Origin: Thermoplasmata archaeon
GTDB taxonomy: Archaea; Thermoplasmatota; Thermoplasmata; Thermoplasmatales; Thermoplasmataceae
Reading direction: 5' to 3'
DNA: 43,448 nt
Assembly (NCBI GenBank): GCA_021792655.1
Contig: JAJYUG010000005.1
Coordinates: forward strand, 6,405-49,852
Position numbers and translations under genes: made by a program
Shown: positions 7,690-15,846 of the stretch, in pieces
How positions within the stretch are numbered: the first letter of the stretch is position 1
How the letters are laid out: every line of letters starts with the position of its first letter
The notes under the pieces: model-generated
What the model was told of the DNA's origin: nothing
Database searches by the model: none
The model's input: only the letters and a program-made list of their open reading frames with translations

Positions 7690-8978
7690 ATCCTCCTCAT
7701 CATTCTGTATGCTTCCATTATGCTGGAAGCTTTGAGCATGTCGTTTTCCGACATGGCGTCGAGAAGCATGCCAGTCATGTGCTTTTTTGGCTTCCCCTCC
7801 TCCATGAAGAGATTCAGCATAAGTGATTCGAGCATCGCAGGAACCTTCTTGTGAACAAAGGGGCTCCAGGTTACATTCTCTATGCCCTTGAATGTCCGCA
7901 TGTCCTTCATCACGTACGACGACTCCAGGCGATCCTGGTATAGTTTCAAGGCACTTTCCGAGTAATCCATTCCCTTTGATGCCTCAATAAATGTGTCAGC
8001 TGCTATTATGCCGGAATCTATGGCATAATTCATGCCCTGAAGCACAAGACCGTTGCTGAATGAGAAGCCAGCCGAGTCGCCAGCGATCATGTATCCATTG
8101 CCGTACAGCTTTGGCATGGATCCTATGCCGCCTTCCTGCACAAGATGAGCACTGTATTCCTGCATATTTCCCCCCTCAAGGAGAGGTGCTATATATGGAT
8201 GGCCGGTAAAGGACTCAATAATGTCAAAAGAATGGGTAGCATCGTTTTCCCGGAGGTGAGACATTGATACCACGATTCCCACGGAAATGCTGTCCTTATT
8301 TGTATAGAGGAATCCTCCTGCCTCGACCCCGTTCTGCAGGTACCCGAGTACATACTCGCAGGCGAAACCGGCACCGCTTTTCAGGTGAAAGCGCTCGTTT
8401 ATGGTTGCCTCTGGAAGAGTGATTACTTCCTTGACTCCAATAGCAACATCACGATCCGAAAGGCGCTTATGCAGTCCTGAATCAATCGCCACCCTTGGGT
8501 TGGCGCCTTCACAGAGGATAACAGCATCTGATGTTATAACATCCCCACCCTGTTCCACCCCTGTAACTTTCCCATTTTCCATGTGAAGCTTCTCAACGGT
8601 AACGCCGTTAATGACCATGGCTCCGGCTTCCTTTGCCTTCCTTGCCAGCCATTGGTCCAGCTTAGCCCTGAGTACCGTATAACCTGTCTTCTTCTGCTGC
8701 AACTTCTTTGAACTGAAATCTATTCCTATCTTGGAATCCTGTGTCAGAAATGCCACGGATTTTGTGTCCACGAATCTCTCTACCGGGGCACTTTTTTCCC
8801 AATCCGGAATTATGGATGAGAGGCTGCTGCCCCATAGAACTCCTCCAGAGACGTTCTTGCTGCCGGGCGGGTCGGATTTTTCAACGAGAAGCACATTTTT
8901 TTTAGAAGATGCGAGTCTAATAGCGGCTGATGCCCCAGCTGGGCCAGCACCAATCACAATGGCGTCAAACTCACTCAT
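7686..8978 (-). CDS. fixC: FixC-type ETF:quinone oxidoreductase flavoprotein
   Basis: 430 residues from the ATG at 8978. The N-terminus has a dinucleotide-binding motif, VIGAGPAGASAA, followed by the geranylgeranyl-reductase/FixC pattern KNVSGGVLWG. The middle has a GEG-like ILCEGANPRVA, and the later IAGDSAGFSFSNG closes the FAD site. The protein lacks its own iron-sulphur domain, which FixX provides. The open frame extends to a TTG at 9002, but the TATA box at 9002-9009 covers that codon; the ATG at 8978 is 27 bases downstream of it and gives the usual MSEFDAIVIG start. It heads the fixC-fixX-etfB-etfA operon. Confidence 0.93.
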   Translation of the reverse strand: MSEFDAIVIGAGPAGASAAIRLASSKKNVLLVEKSDPPGSKNVSGGVLWGSSLSSIIPDWEKSAPVERFVDTKSVAFLTQDSKIGIDFSSKKLQQKKTGYTVLRAKLDQWLARKAKEAGAMVINGVTVEKLHMENGKVTGVEQGGDVITSDAVILCEGANPRVAIDSGLHKRLSDRDVAIGVKEVITLPEATINERFHLKSGAGFACEYVLGYLQNGVEAGGFLYTNKDSISVGIVVSMSHLRENDATHSFDIIESFTGHPYIAPLLEGGNMQEYSAHLVQEGGIGSMPKLYGNGYMIAGDSAGFSFSNGLVLQGMNYAIDSGIIAADTFIEASKGMDYSESALKLYQDRLESSYVMKDMRTFKGIENVTWSPFVHKKVPAMLESLMLNLFMEEGKPKKHMTGMLLDAMSENDMLKASSIMEAYRMMRRM

Positions 8979-9001
8979 TTCTATTGGAGATTCCTGATTC
9001 A

Positions 9002-9009
9002 ATTATAAT
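9002..9009 (-). promoter_or_regulatory. TATA box of the fixCX-etfBA operon
   Basis: Read on the minus strand the region is CATTATAATTG, centred 27 bases before the ATG at 8978. This spacing fits a leaderless transcript and rules out the upstream in-frame TTG as start of translation. Confidence 0.6.
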
Positions 9010-9102
9010 GTTTTCTTCGGTTTTCCCCGCTATAATCATTACTTGAAAATAAGGAAGAAAGTTAACTTTGTACTATCTCCAGATCGATAATATAATTTAC
9101 CT

Positions 9103-9777
9103 TTGCTGGAATCTGGAAAAATATTGAACCTTCGGGAGATCTATGAGCTTCTTTACAGCCACTATGGTGATCTTGGATGGTGGCCTGCAGACAACGATGA
9201 GGAGATCATAATCGGATCTGTCCTTACTCAGAACACATCCTGGAAAAATGTCGAGATTGCACTCAGGAGGATGAAAGACTATCAGATCCTGGGATTATCA
9301 GAGATATGTGGAAGCAACATGGATACTATTAAGAAAGCTATAATGCCCTCCGGCTTCTATAACAGGAAAGCAATGACGCTTAAACGGCTATCAGCAGGCA
9401 TTATAGAGAGATTCGGCAGCGTGGAAGCCATGAAAAGGCAAACCGCAATAGACGTGACCACTTTTCTGAGAAGCATTCACGGAATCGGTCCAGAAACCAG
9501 GGATGATATATTGCTTTATGCTCTTGGATTCCCTGCCTTCATCATTGACAGCTACACAACCAGGATTTTCACCCGGTTCACCGGAAAGGAAAAATATCAG
9601 CACGACCTGCTAATGGGCAAAGTTCCCATCAGTGACATAGGCCTGAATGTTGATGAATTGAAAAACATTCACGCTATGCTGGTGCTTACAGCAAAGGAAC
9701 ACTGCCGCAAGATACCTGTTTGCAAAGGTTGCCCACTGGAAACAAAATGCTCATTTGCACTTGAAAAGGAAAAATAG
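9103..9777 (+). CDS. HhH-GPD base-excision DNA glycosylase (endonuclease III-related)
   Basis: 224 residues. It has the pattern LGWWPADNDEEIIIGSVLTQNTSW typical of the endonuclease III-related group that includes MagIII-like enzymes. The helix-hairpin-helix reads IHGIGPETRDDILLYA, the aspartate of the GPD loop is in FIIDSYTTR, and four cysteines near the C-terminus (CRKIPVCKGCPLETKC) suit a 4Fe-4S cluster. Where endonuclease III has its catalytic lysine this protein has no lysine, so a monofunctional glycosylase, perhaps for alkylated bases, is more likely than an AP lyase. There is no in-frame ATG ahead of the domain. TTG at 9103 or, better spaced from the TATA-like run at 9087-9097, TTG at 9124 are candidate starts. 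Confidence 0.85.
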   Translation: MLESGKILNLREIYELLYSHYGDLGWWPADNDEEIIIGSVLTQNTSWKNVEIALRRMKDYQILGLSEICGSNMDTIKKAIMPSGFYNRKAMTLKRLSAGIIERFGSVEAMKRQTAIDVTTFLRSIHGIGPETRDDILLYALGFPAFIIDSYTTRIFTRFTGKEKYQHDLLMGKVPISDIGLNVDELKNIHAMLVLTAKEHCRKIPVCKGCPLETKCSFALEKEK

Positions 9778-9781
9778 GATT

Positions 9782-11005
9782 CTATCCGATGCTGACTATC
9801 TTGCCGTAGCCTATGAGTCTCCACCTGTTTGAGATTCTCCTGCCAATGGATATTCTCTCTCCGATGTCTGAAGCCACGGGATATTTCAACGTTATCTCTA
9901 TGTTCTGATCTCTAACGGCAGTGGCAACCCCAACCGTATTAGCTGTGCCAACGGTGAGCATCAGGCTTTCCTTTGACTTCAAGGGCTCCACATTCTGTTC
10001 TTCCTCGAATCCTACCACCCTCTTTAGCAGACTGGCTTCAATAGACATGTTGAAAACAACGCTTGGTACCCTTCCCACCTTTCCTACTACCCGCCCAGTG
10101 AATGAATCTCCCTTCGTGAGGAATGGATCAAGTTTAGTGCCTACAGCGGCAAGTCCACCAGGGATTATCCTGTCGTATGAGCTCTTTCCGGCCATGAGGC
10201 TGACAATCTCTGTGACAACATTTTCCCAAGTTGTCTTGTTCCCCTTGGTGACCTGAATGCCTGGTGCAATTTCAATCTCGTCTCCAACGCCAAGCGAACC
10301 CCTGATGAGCGACCCACCCAGCACTCCTCCCTTTATGTTTTGAGGATTGGCTCCGGGTTTGTTGACGTCAAAGGATCTGGCAACATACATCAATGGATTG
10401 GCATTTATGTCATACTTTGGAGTTGGAATAACATCATTGATCGCCTTCATCAGAGCATCAATATTGGTGCTGTGATATGCGCTCACAGGTATAATGGGTG
10501 AATCCTGGGCGACGCTCCCCTTGAGGAACGCCTTTATCTCCCTGTAACTTTCCATGGCCCGCTCCCTTGTTACAAGGTCAATCTTGTTCTGAACTACCAC
10601 TATGTTCTTTATGCCCATAATGTCCAGGGCGATGAGATGTTCCCTGGTCTGTGGCTGAGGGCATTTTTCGTTTGCCGCTATCACAAGTAGAGCCCCGTTC
10701 ATTATGGACGAACCGGAGAGCATCGTCGCCATCAGCGTCTCATGCCCCGGCGCATCCACGATTGAGATTACCCTGCTCAATTCGCAGCTGTCATTAAGTT
10801 TCTTTCCTGAATATACTTCCTCTCCGGATTCATCGGTACACTTGTATACAGGAACATCGGCGTACCCCAGCTTTATTGAGATTCCCCTCTTGATTTCCTC
10901 AGAATGCACGTCGGTTCTCGTCCCCGTTAGCGCCAGGGTTAGCGTGCTTTTGCCATGGTCAACATGGCCTACCATTCCAATGTTAACAGACGGCTGTGGA
11001 AGCAT
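9782..11005 (-). CDS. eif2g: Translation initiation factor aIF2, gamma subunit
   Basis: 407 residues, full length for the GTPase that brings initiator Met-tRNA to the small ribosomal subunit. The G1 motif is GHVDHGKST (13-21), switch II is DAPGH (84-88) and the specificity motif is NKID. Domains II and III follow and end in a basic, glycine-rich tail. Oddity: the zinc knuckle between switch I and switch II normally has four cysteines; only Cys56 and Cys74 remain, so it probably no longer binds zinc in the usual way. The start overlaps the S6e stop by one base, giving a translationally coupled S6e-aIF2 gamma pair as in other archaea. Confidence 0.96.
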   Translation of the reverse strand: MLPQPSVNIGMVGHVDHGKSTLTLALTGTRTDVHSEEIKRGISIKLGYADVPVYKCTDESGEEVYSGKKLNDSCELSRVISIVDAPGHETLMATMLSGSSIMNGALLVIAANEKCPQPQTREHLIALDIMGIKNIVVVQNKIDLVTRERAMESYREIKAFLKGSVAQDSPIIPVSAYHSTNIDALMKAINDVIPTPKYDINANPLMYVARSFDVNKPGANPQNIKGGVLGGSLIRGSLGVGDEIEIAPGIQVTKGNKTTWENVVTEIVSLMAGKSSYDRIIPGGLAAVGTKLDPFLTKGDSFTGRVVGKVGRVPSVVFNMSIEASLLKRVVGFEEEQNVEPLKSKESLMLTVGTANTVGVATAVRDQNIEITLKYPVASDIGERISIGRRISNRWRLIGYGKIVSIG

Positions 11006-11394
11006 TACTGGGTATCCTTCTTTTCTTCCTTGGGGCCTAGTGGATCCGGGCCATACTGAGTTACGACAAGGTTAAGCTGAGAAATGTCAGGTCCGATAAT
11101 TGAACCCCTGAATGTGACCCTCTTTCTCTTGCCGTTTTTACCTCTTCTTCCTTCCCTGTATGTAACAAGTATTCTTTTCTTACCGCCGATCTGCAGATCC
11201 CTTTTCATGGGAAACCCGTCGCTGGAACTTCCGCCCGTGAGTTTCATCTTGTAACCGGGAAGGTTAAAGAATATGCCGTCCAGCTCATCCCCGATCTTCC
11301 TGCCAACAAGCGCGTTAAGTGAATCCTGTGTTACCTCGACTTTGTATGTCTTTCCGACCTTTGGATCTGCTATTATTGCAACCGAATTTTCCAT
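11005..11394 (-). CDS. rps6e: 30S ribosomal protein S6e
   Basis: 129 residues. The family signature is present: IIADPKVGKTYKVEV, then LVGRKIGDELDG, LPGYKMKLTGGSSSDGFPMK, and a basic GRRGKNGKRKRVTFRG run. Like other archaeal versions it lacks the long phosphorylated C-terminal tail of eukaryotic S6. It is a structural protein of the small subunit and is found only in archaea and eukaryotes. A TATA-like element at 11418-11427 (minus strand) is about 29 bases before the ATG, so it leads the S6e-aIF2 gamma transcript, probably leaderless. Confidence 0.96.
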   Translation of the reverse strand: MENSVAIIADPKVGKTYKVEVTQDSLNALVGRKIGDELDGIFFNLPGYKMKLTGGSSSDGFPMKRDLQIGGKKRILVTYREGRRGKNGKRKRVTFRGSIIGPDISQLNLVVTQYGPDPLGPKEEKKDTQ

Positions 11395-11694
11395 TTATAC
11401 AACCTTCTGCTAAATCAGTATTATAGAGCAAATTTGCCTTGAAATTGCTATTCTTAATTAATAGCTTCCTAATAAAATTATAGATTGCTGTAGGGTTGCG
11501 CCGCCTGATCCAGATACACTCACTTCGTCCTCGAATTCAAGGCTCTCAACTTGTTGGGTTTTTGTCCCTGCTTGCTGTTGATTTCCCTGGATCCATAGGT
11601 GCAGGATGATCTGTGGTTCGAATCAATTGCCAATCAAAAAACTTGATGTCCTGGTGATCATAAATGTTTTTTACTGATGGTACATCGGAGTTCG
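11395..11694. other. Intergenic region between divergent S6e and Kae1-Bud32 genes
   Basis: The ends hold the two promoters: a minus-strand TATA-like element at 11418-11427 for S6e and a plus-strand CATAAATG at 11659-11666 for Kae1-Bud32. The middle, about 11480-11640, has a more balanced base composition than the promoter ends and no credible reading frame. A fragment at about 11615-11626 resembles a tRNA T loop but does not fold into a tRNA. It could contain an uncharacterised RNA; I see nothing that identifies one. Confidence 0.4.
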
Positions 11695-13293
11695 ATGCTC
11701 GTTCTGGGAATTGAGGGGACTGCCCATACAATTAGTTCCGGGATCATAGACGAGGCACGCGTCCTTTCCAACGTAAATTCAACGTATATACCTCCCACTG
11801 GAGGTATCCATCCCAGAGAAGCTGCAATACATCATTCAGCAGAAGTCGTTTCAGTTATCCAGAGATCTCTTGAAGATGCCTCTGTAGAGATGAAAGACAT
11901 AGACGTGGTTGCCTTCTCTTCCGGACCTGGCCTCGGCCCATGCCTGAGAGTTGCTGCTACAGCTGCGAGGACACTATCAATCAAATTTGCGAAGCCCATA
12001 GTGAGGGTTAATCATCCGCTTGGTCATATCGAAATAGGCAGGAAATTAACTGGCGCGCTGGACCCCGTGATGCTTTACGTGTCCGGCGGAAACACACAGG
12101 TACTCGCCCACCTCGACGGAAGATACAGGGTCATAGGGGAGACCATAGATATTGGAGTCGGAAACATGCTCGATAAGCTTGCCAGAGAATTCGGCATACC
12201 GTTTCCTGGCGGTCCGATAATAGAGAAAATGGCAGCCAGCGGATCGGAACTGCATGAACTGCCATATTCCGTAAAGGGTATGAACTGTTCGTTCTCAGGA
12301 ATACTAACTGCAGCCCTGTCCCTGAATAAAAAGGGGAAGAGGACCGAGGATATTTTTTACAGCGTTCAGGAAACGAGTTTTGCCATGCTCGTGGAGATAC
12401 TTGAAAGAGCCCTCTATCTCACAGGCAAGAAAGAGATCATGATCGCCGGAGGCGTTGCCAGGAACGACCGCCTACGGCAGATGATAACTGATATGGCGGC
12501 AGAATCCGGTTATAATGCAATGCTGACCGACAAGCAATTCTGCATGGACAACGGGGCAATGATTGCACAGGCTGGAATTTTGATATACAAGTATCGCGGC
12601 GGTGAAAGGATAGAAGACACCCACATAAATCAGAGGGAGAGGATTGACGCTATCGAGGCTCCCTGGGTCAGGTCAAAAAAACTTTTTCCTGAAATGGGAA
12701 CCGGGGCAGAATCCGTGACTATTGAGGGAAGTTTCTACGGGAGGGACGTTGTGATAAAGAGAAGGGTATCAAAAAAGTACCGGAACCCCGTCCTTGATTC
12801 CCGGATAAGGTCGGCGAGGCAGAGAAACGAGTTCATAATTCTCAAAAAAATGGATGAAATGGGGATCAGTGTCCCCATTGTCTATGACTACGACCCGTAT
12901 GAAAATTCCATCACTATCGAGAGGATTGAGGGAGTGATGCTATCACAATTCCTTTCAGCAAATGAAGAGACAGGAACTGTTGTTCAAGATCTCGGTAACG
13001 TGATTGGCGCCATACATTCAAAGGGAATAACCCATGGGGATCTGACTACAAACAATATTATGGTCATAGACGGAAAAGTATGCTTGATTGATCCAAGCAT
13101 GGGGAAGCTGGATTCTACAATGGAGGAAATTGCTTCCGATGTCTTTCTCCTCATAGAATCTTTCAGGAGTCTGAACAGCAACAGGAAGGATCTTATTGAT
13201 GAGTTTATGGAGAGTTACAGCAAAAATTTTCCAGATTCACCGGCAGTTATAGAAACACTTGGTATTATGGAGAAAAGGAGAAGGTACGTTTGA
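11695..13293 (+). CDS. Kae1-Bud32 fusion: tRNA threonylcarbamoyladenosine synthesis protein and kinase/ATPase
   Basis: 532 residues from the ATG at 11695. The N-terminal ~320 residues are Kae1 (TsaD): VLGIEGTAHT, the metal-binding NHPLGHIE (HxxxH), LYVSGGNTQV and the AGGVARNDRLRQM ATP site. The remainder is the Bud32 atypical kinase with GRDVVIKRRVSKKYR, the catalytic HGDLTTNNIM and a metal-binding Asp in LIDPSMG. Most Bud32 proteins have DFG at this last site; here it is DPS. The protein is the catalytic part of the KEOPS complex that makes t6A at position 37 of ANN-decoding tRNAs. A longer frame begins at 11677, but the TATA box at 11659-11666 makes 11695 the better start. Confidence 0.93.
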   Translation: MLVLGIEGTAHTISSGIIDEARVLSNVNSTYIPPTGGIHPREAAIHHSAEVVSVIQRSLEDASVEMKDIDVVAFSSGPGLGPCLRVAATAARTLSIKFAKPIVRVNHPLGHIEIGRKLTGALDPVMLYVSGGNTQVLAHLDGRYRVIGETIDIGVGNMLDKLAREFGIPFPGGPIIEKMAASGSELHELPYSVKGMNCSFSGILTAALSLNKKGKRTEDIFYSVQETSFAMLVEILERALYLTGKKEIMIAGGVARNDRLRQMITDMAAESGYNAMLTDKQFCMDNGAMIAQAGILIYKYRGGERIEDTHINQRERIDAIEAPWVRSKKLFPEMGTGAESVTIEGSFYGRDVVIKRRVSKKYRNPVLDSRIRSARQRNEFIILKKMDEMGISVPIVYDYDPYENSITIERIEGVMLSQFLSANEETGTVVQDLGNVIGAIHSKGITHGDLTTNNIMVIDGKVCLIDPSMGKLDSTMEEIASDVFLLIESFRSLNSNRKDLIDEFMESYSKNFPDSPAVIETLGIMEKRRRYV

Positions 13294-13850
13294 TAAAATT
13301 TGTAACAAGCAACGAGCATAAATACAATGAACTCAGCAGCATTTTTTCAGCCAATGATATTAAAATAGAATGGGTAAGGATGAAATATGAGGAAATCCAG
13401 GCGGATACTACAGAGGAGATTTCCCTTGACAGCTGCAGAAAACTTCAGTTGGTGATTGAAGACACATTCTTCATGGAAGATACCGGGCTTTACATCTCCC
13501 CCCTGAAAGGATTCCCAGGACCGTATTCCTCCTATGTGAACTCGACGATTGGCAACAAGGGCATATTATCACTGCTTGGAGTAGACCGCAGTGCGTATTT
13601 CCAGACCGTAATTTCACTGAGTTATAGAAGGAAAGTCTACCAGTTCTCTTCTACACTGCGTGGGTCAATATCGACAGAGGAGCGCGGTAAAAACGGGTTT
13701 GGGTTTGATCCGGTCTTTATTCCGGAGGGTGAAGGTCTCACACTGGCCGAAATGGACCCTGAACGCAAGAACACGATTTCACACAGGAGGAAAGCTGCTG
13801 AAAAGCTGATCTATTTTATCAAGACTAGAAATGAATTAAATAATGAGTGA
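13290..13850 (+). CDS. Non-canonical purine NTP pyrophosphatase (HAM1/RdgB family)
   Basis: 186 residues. It hydrolyses XTP, ITP or dITP to the monophosphate, keeping deaminated purines out of nucleic acids. Family marks are KFVTSNEHKYNEL at the N-terminus, FMEDTGLYISPLKGFPGPYSSY with the metal-binding acidic pair, NGFGFDPVFIPEG, and the closing ISHRRKAAEKL. The start is TTG at 13290, overlapping the Kae1-Bud32 stop by four bases; no ATG is available before the conserved first strand. The tight overlap indicates co-transcription and translational coupling with Kae1-Bud32. Confidence 0.92.
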   Translation: MIKFVTSNEHKYNELSSIFSANDIKIEWVRMKYEEIQADTTEEISLDSCRKLQLVIEDTFFMEDTGLYISPLKGFPGPYSSYVNSTIGNKGILSLLGVDRSAYFQTVISLSYRRKVYQFSSTLRGSISTEERGKNGFGFDPVFIPEGEGLTLAEMDPERKNTISHRRKAAEKLIYFIKTRNELNNE

Positions 13851-13867
13851 TTATACTCTTCTTATAC

Positions 13868-14242
13868 ATGTCAGCCAGGATTAAGGATTACCAGTTTTAT
13901 ATTTATCTAGTTGCGTTTGTGATTTCTTTCTTTGTATTTGTGATATCAGCAAACGATGTCATATTCCACAGCGATTTTCTTTCGAACTCCGCCCTCTCCT
14001 TTTCCTCCCTTGGAAACTGGGACTACTGGATTTTTGTGGCGGGTATCATTTTTACGCTCCTCTTTTTCTATTTTCTTTACAGAATAACCATAGACATGAG
14101 AAAATTCGAGGAACTTGTCTCAAAGCAGAGCAAGTATAATTTTGTGAAATCAATGAAAGACCTGCAGAAGATAGCAAGACGCCTTGGGCCAAAGTACGAG
14201 AGGCAACTGACCGCAGCAATGGAAAAATTCAAGGTAAAATAG
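13868..14242 (+). CDS. Small membrane protein of unknown function
   Basis: 124 residues from the ATG at 13868; the frame also opens at a GTG at 13847 that overlaps the upstream stop, giving 131 residues. Two strong hydrophobic helices (about residues 11-27 and 51-72) flank a short loop. A charged C-terminal region of about 50 residues, rich in lysine and arginine, should lie in the cytoplasm (RKFEELVSKQSKYNFVKS onward). It is the third gene of the Kae1-Bud32/HAM1 cluster. I do not recognise a characterised family; it looks like a lineage-specific membrane anchor. Confidence 0.65.
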   Translation: MSARIKDYQFYIYLVAFVISFFVFVISANDVIFHSDFLSNSALSFSSLGNWDYWIFVAGIIFTLLFFYFLYRITIDMRKFEELVSKQSKYNFVKSMKDLQKIARRLGPKYERQLTAAMEKFKVK

Positions 14243-14292
14243 AACCCAGGGGATCATAAGTCTTTACAGCGTTTCCCGAGGCCAAGGCACAG

Positions 14293-14327
14293 GATTGAAA
14301 TCAAAAGTTGGGATCCTGATTTCATTC
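14293..14327. terminator. Stem-loop between convergent genes
   Basis: TGAAATCA at 14296-14303 and TGATTTCA at 14317-14324 form a perfect eight-pair stem, extended by two more pairs beyond a T-T mismatch, with a 13-base loop. It sits between the stops of the small membrane protein gene (14242) and speE (14335) and reads equally well on both strands, so a shared 3'-end structure is plausible. Confidence 0.4.
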
Positions 14328-14334
14328 AGGGTTA

Positions 14335-15162
14335 TTAACCCGATATCAGTTCATAAACAAACTGCGGAAGACTGAAAGCGCCTTCTAGCACCTGCGCATT
14401 GAAGTATTTTCCAGGGCTCACTTCGTCACCTCTAACCGAGAGAGCGGAGTCACTGCCCATTGTAAACGACCAGAAACCGCTGGGGTAGGTTGGAATGAAC
14501 GCAGTATATACCGAAACATTGCTAAAAACTTCTTTCATGCCATTATATGCAAGCTTGAGTCCATTCGGCTGATAGAACGGTGATCCAGATTGCGTAACTA
14601 TTATGCCATCCTTTGAAAGTGCCTTCTTGACAGAATTGTAGAATTCCTTATGGAAAAGCACCTCTGCTGGACCTACCGGATCCGTCGAATCAACAATTAT
14701 AATGTCGAACTTGTCTCTGTTTTCCTTAAGGAAATCAGCGCCGTCGCCGATGATAAGTGTCACCCGGCTGTCAGAAAATGAAGATGCAAGGGAGGGAAAG
14801 AATTTCCTGGAGACCTCTACTACCTGTGAATCGATTTCCACATTTGTGATCTTCTCAAGTCCGAGCTTGAGGAATTCCTTTGCCGCGCCACCGTCACCAC
14901 CACCAATGATAAGTGCACTCCGTGGTTTGCGAGTTGCCATGAAATATGGAACTCGAGTGATCATCTCATGATAAACAAATTCATCCTTTTCCGTCAGCTG
15001 GACAGTTCCATCAATGGAAAGCAGCTTACCAAAATCGTACGTCTCAAATACATCTATTCTCTGGAAATCGGTCTTGACTGAAAGAAGTTGATCCATGACC
15101 CTGAACGAAAGCTGGAGATTTTCAGAGTATCTCTCGGAGAACCAGTTTTCTATAAGTCTCAT
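14335..15162 (-). CDS. speE: Spermidine synthase-like aminopropyltransferase
   Basis: 275 residues, normal length. N-terminal beta-domain with [21 protein letters not shown]; the decarboxylated-SAM site [32 protein letters not shown]; and the catalytic [13 protein letters not shown]. It transfers an aminopropyl group to a diamine such as putrescine or to an agmatine-type acceptor; archaeal relatives are often relaxed in substrate, so the exact polyamine product is uncertain. A strong minus-strand TATA run at 15181-15195 is about 25 bases before the ATG, suggesting a leaderless mRNA. Confidence 0.92.
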   Translation of the reverse strand: MRLIENWFSERYSENLQLSFRVMDQLLSVKTDFQRIDVFETYDFGKLLSIDGTVQLTEKDEFVYHEMITRVPYFMATRKPRSALIIGGGDGGAAKEFLKLGLEKITNVEIDSQVVEVSRKFFPSLASSFSDSRVTLIIGDGADFLKENRDKFDIIIVDSTDPVGPAEVLFHKEFYNSVKKALSKDGIIVTQSGSPFYQPNGLKLAYNGMKEVFSNVSVYTAFIPTYPSGFWSFTMGSDSALSVRGDEVSPGKYFNAQVLEGAFSLPQFVYELISG

Positions 15163-15481
15163 CGGTCTTCATCATTTCTCCATATATAATTATATTTTTC
15201 CGCATTTGGTTTGCGGTTCCTACCAAGAGCCCTCGATTTTTATGAAATTGTGCTCATTGCTTGATGCAATACCTCTGCATCTGAATTTTACGAAACTGTT
15301 AAATAAGGAGAAGAGCAAACAGAAAAGAGCCATAATAGTGCTTCCGTGAGCTATAGTTATATCCAGAAATTTTTATTATAATAATGACATATCCCCAAAA
15401 TGTTTGTTATATGCTGTTTATATAAAATCCAATGCAAATATTTTAATACTTCTAATTATATTATCATAGTGGAGGGATTAA
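15163..15481. promoter_or_regulatory. Divergent speE/HTa promoter region
   Basis: About 320 A/T-rich bases. The left end has the speE TATA run (15181-15195). The right end has a strong TATA box, TTTATATAAAA (15417-15427), about 60 bases before the HTa start, and a Shine-Dalgarno GGAGGG at 15471-15476, five bases before the GTG. HTa thus has a leadered mRNA, unlike most genes here. A small inverted repeat, ATTGC-TTGAT-GCAAT, lies near 15260. No other feature was seen. Confidence 0.55.
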
Positions 15482-15754
15482 GTGGTAGGAATTAGTGAAA
15501 TCTCTAAGTCTGTAGCAAAGAAGACCAACACAACCCAGAAAGTGGCTAGAAATGTCATAAAGACTTTTCTGGACACAGTGATCATGGAGTCGGACAGGGG
15601 ATCTAAGATCAACCTTGCCGGATTTGGTATCTTCGAAAGAAGAACCCAGATGGCCAGGAAGGCTAGGAACCCACAGACAAAGAAGATTATTGACGTGCCC
15701 TCAAAGAAGAAATTCGTCTTCAGGGCATCCAGCAAGATAAAATACAAAAAGTAA
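15482..15754 (+). CDS. HTa, bacterial HU-type DNA-binding protein (chromatin protein)
   Basis: 90 residues. It follows the HU/IHF fold: ISEISKSVAKKTNTTQKVARNVIKTFLDTV, then INLAGFGIFERR, a basic arm MARKARNPQTKKIIDVPSKKKFVF, and the C-terminal helix. The arm carries the conserved asparagine-proline that intercalates into DNA in HU proteins. HTa is the well-known abundant chromatin protein of Thermoplasmatales, acquired from bacteria in place of archaeal histones. Start GTG at 15482, supported by GGAGGG five bases upstream. The strong TATA box, ribosome-binding site and T-rich terminator fit a highly expressed monocistronic gene. Confidence 0.95.
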   Translation: MVGISEISKSVAKKTNTTQKVARNVIKTFLDTVIMESDRGSKINLAGFGIFERRTQMARKARNPQTKKIIDVPSKKKFVFRASSKIKYKK

Positions 15755-15773
15755 TTTTAGAACTTTCTATTAA

Positions 15774-15794
15774 TTTTTTTTAAATTCTCTTTTT
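15774..15794 (+). terminator. T-tract terminator after HTa
   Basis: Eight thymidines (15774-15781) and five more (15790-15794) follow the HTa stop by about 20 bases, without a stem-loop. Archaeal RNA polymerase stops at such U-rich tracts. Confidence 0.55.
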
Positions 15795-15846
15795 GACCTG
15801 ATTATTAAGGCTCCTGTCTTTTATCCTAATTTAATATCCATCTGAA

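Noticed and set aside
11483-11636. Possible intron-containing tRNA with GATTGC at one end and GCCAATC at the other and a GGTTCGAATC string
   Set aside because: The T stem does not pair, no D or anticodon arm could be formed, and the acceptor pairing is imperfect.
15242-15349. 35-codon frame between speE and HTa (MKLCSLLDAIPLHL...)
   Set aside because: It is short, with no TATA box at a suitable distance, and lies in promoter DNA. A leader peptide cannot be excluded but nothing supports it.
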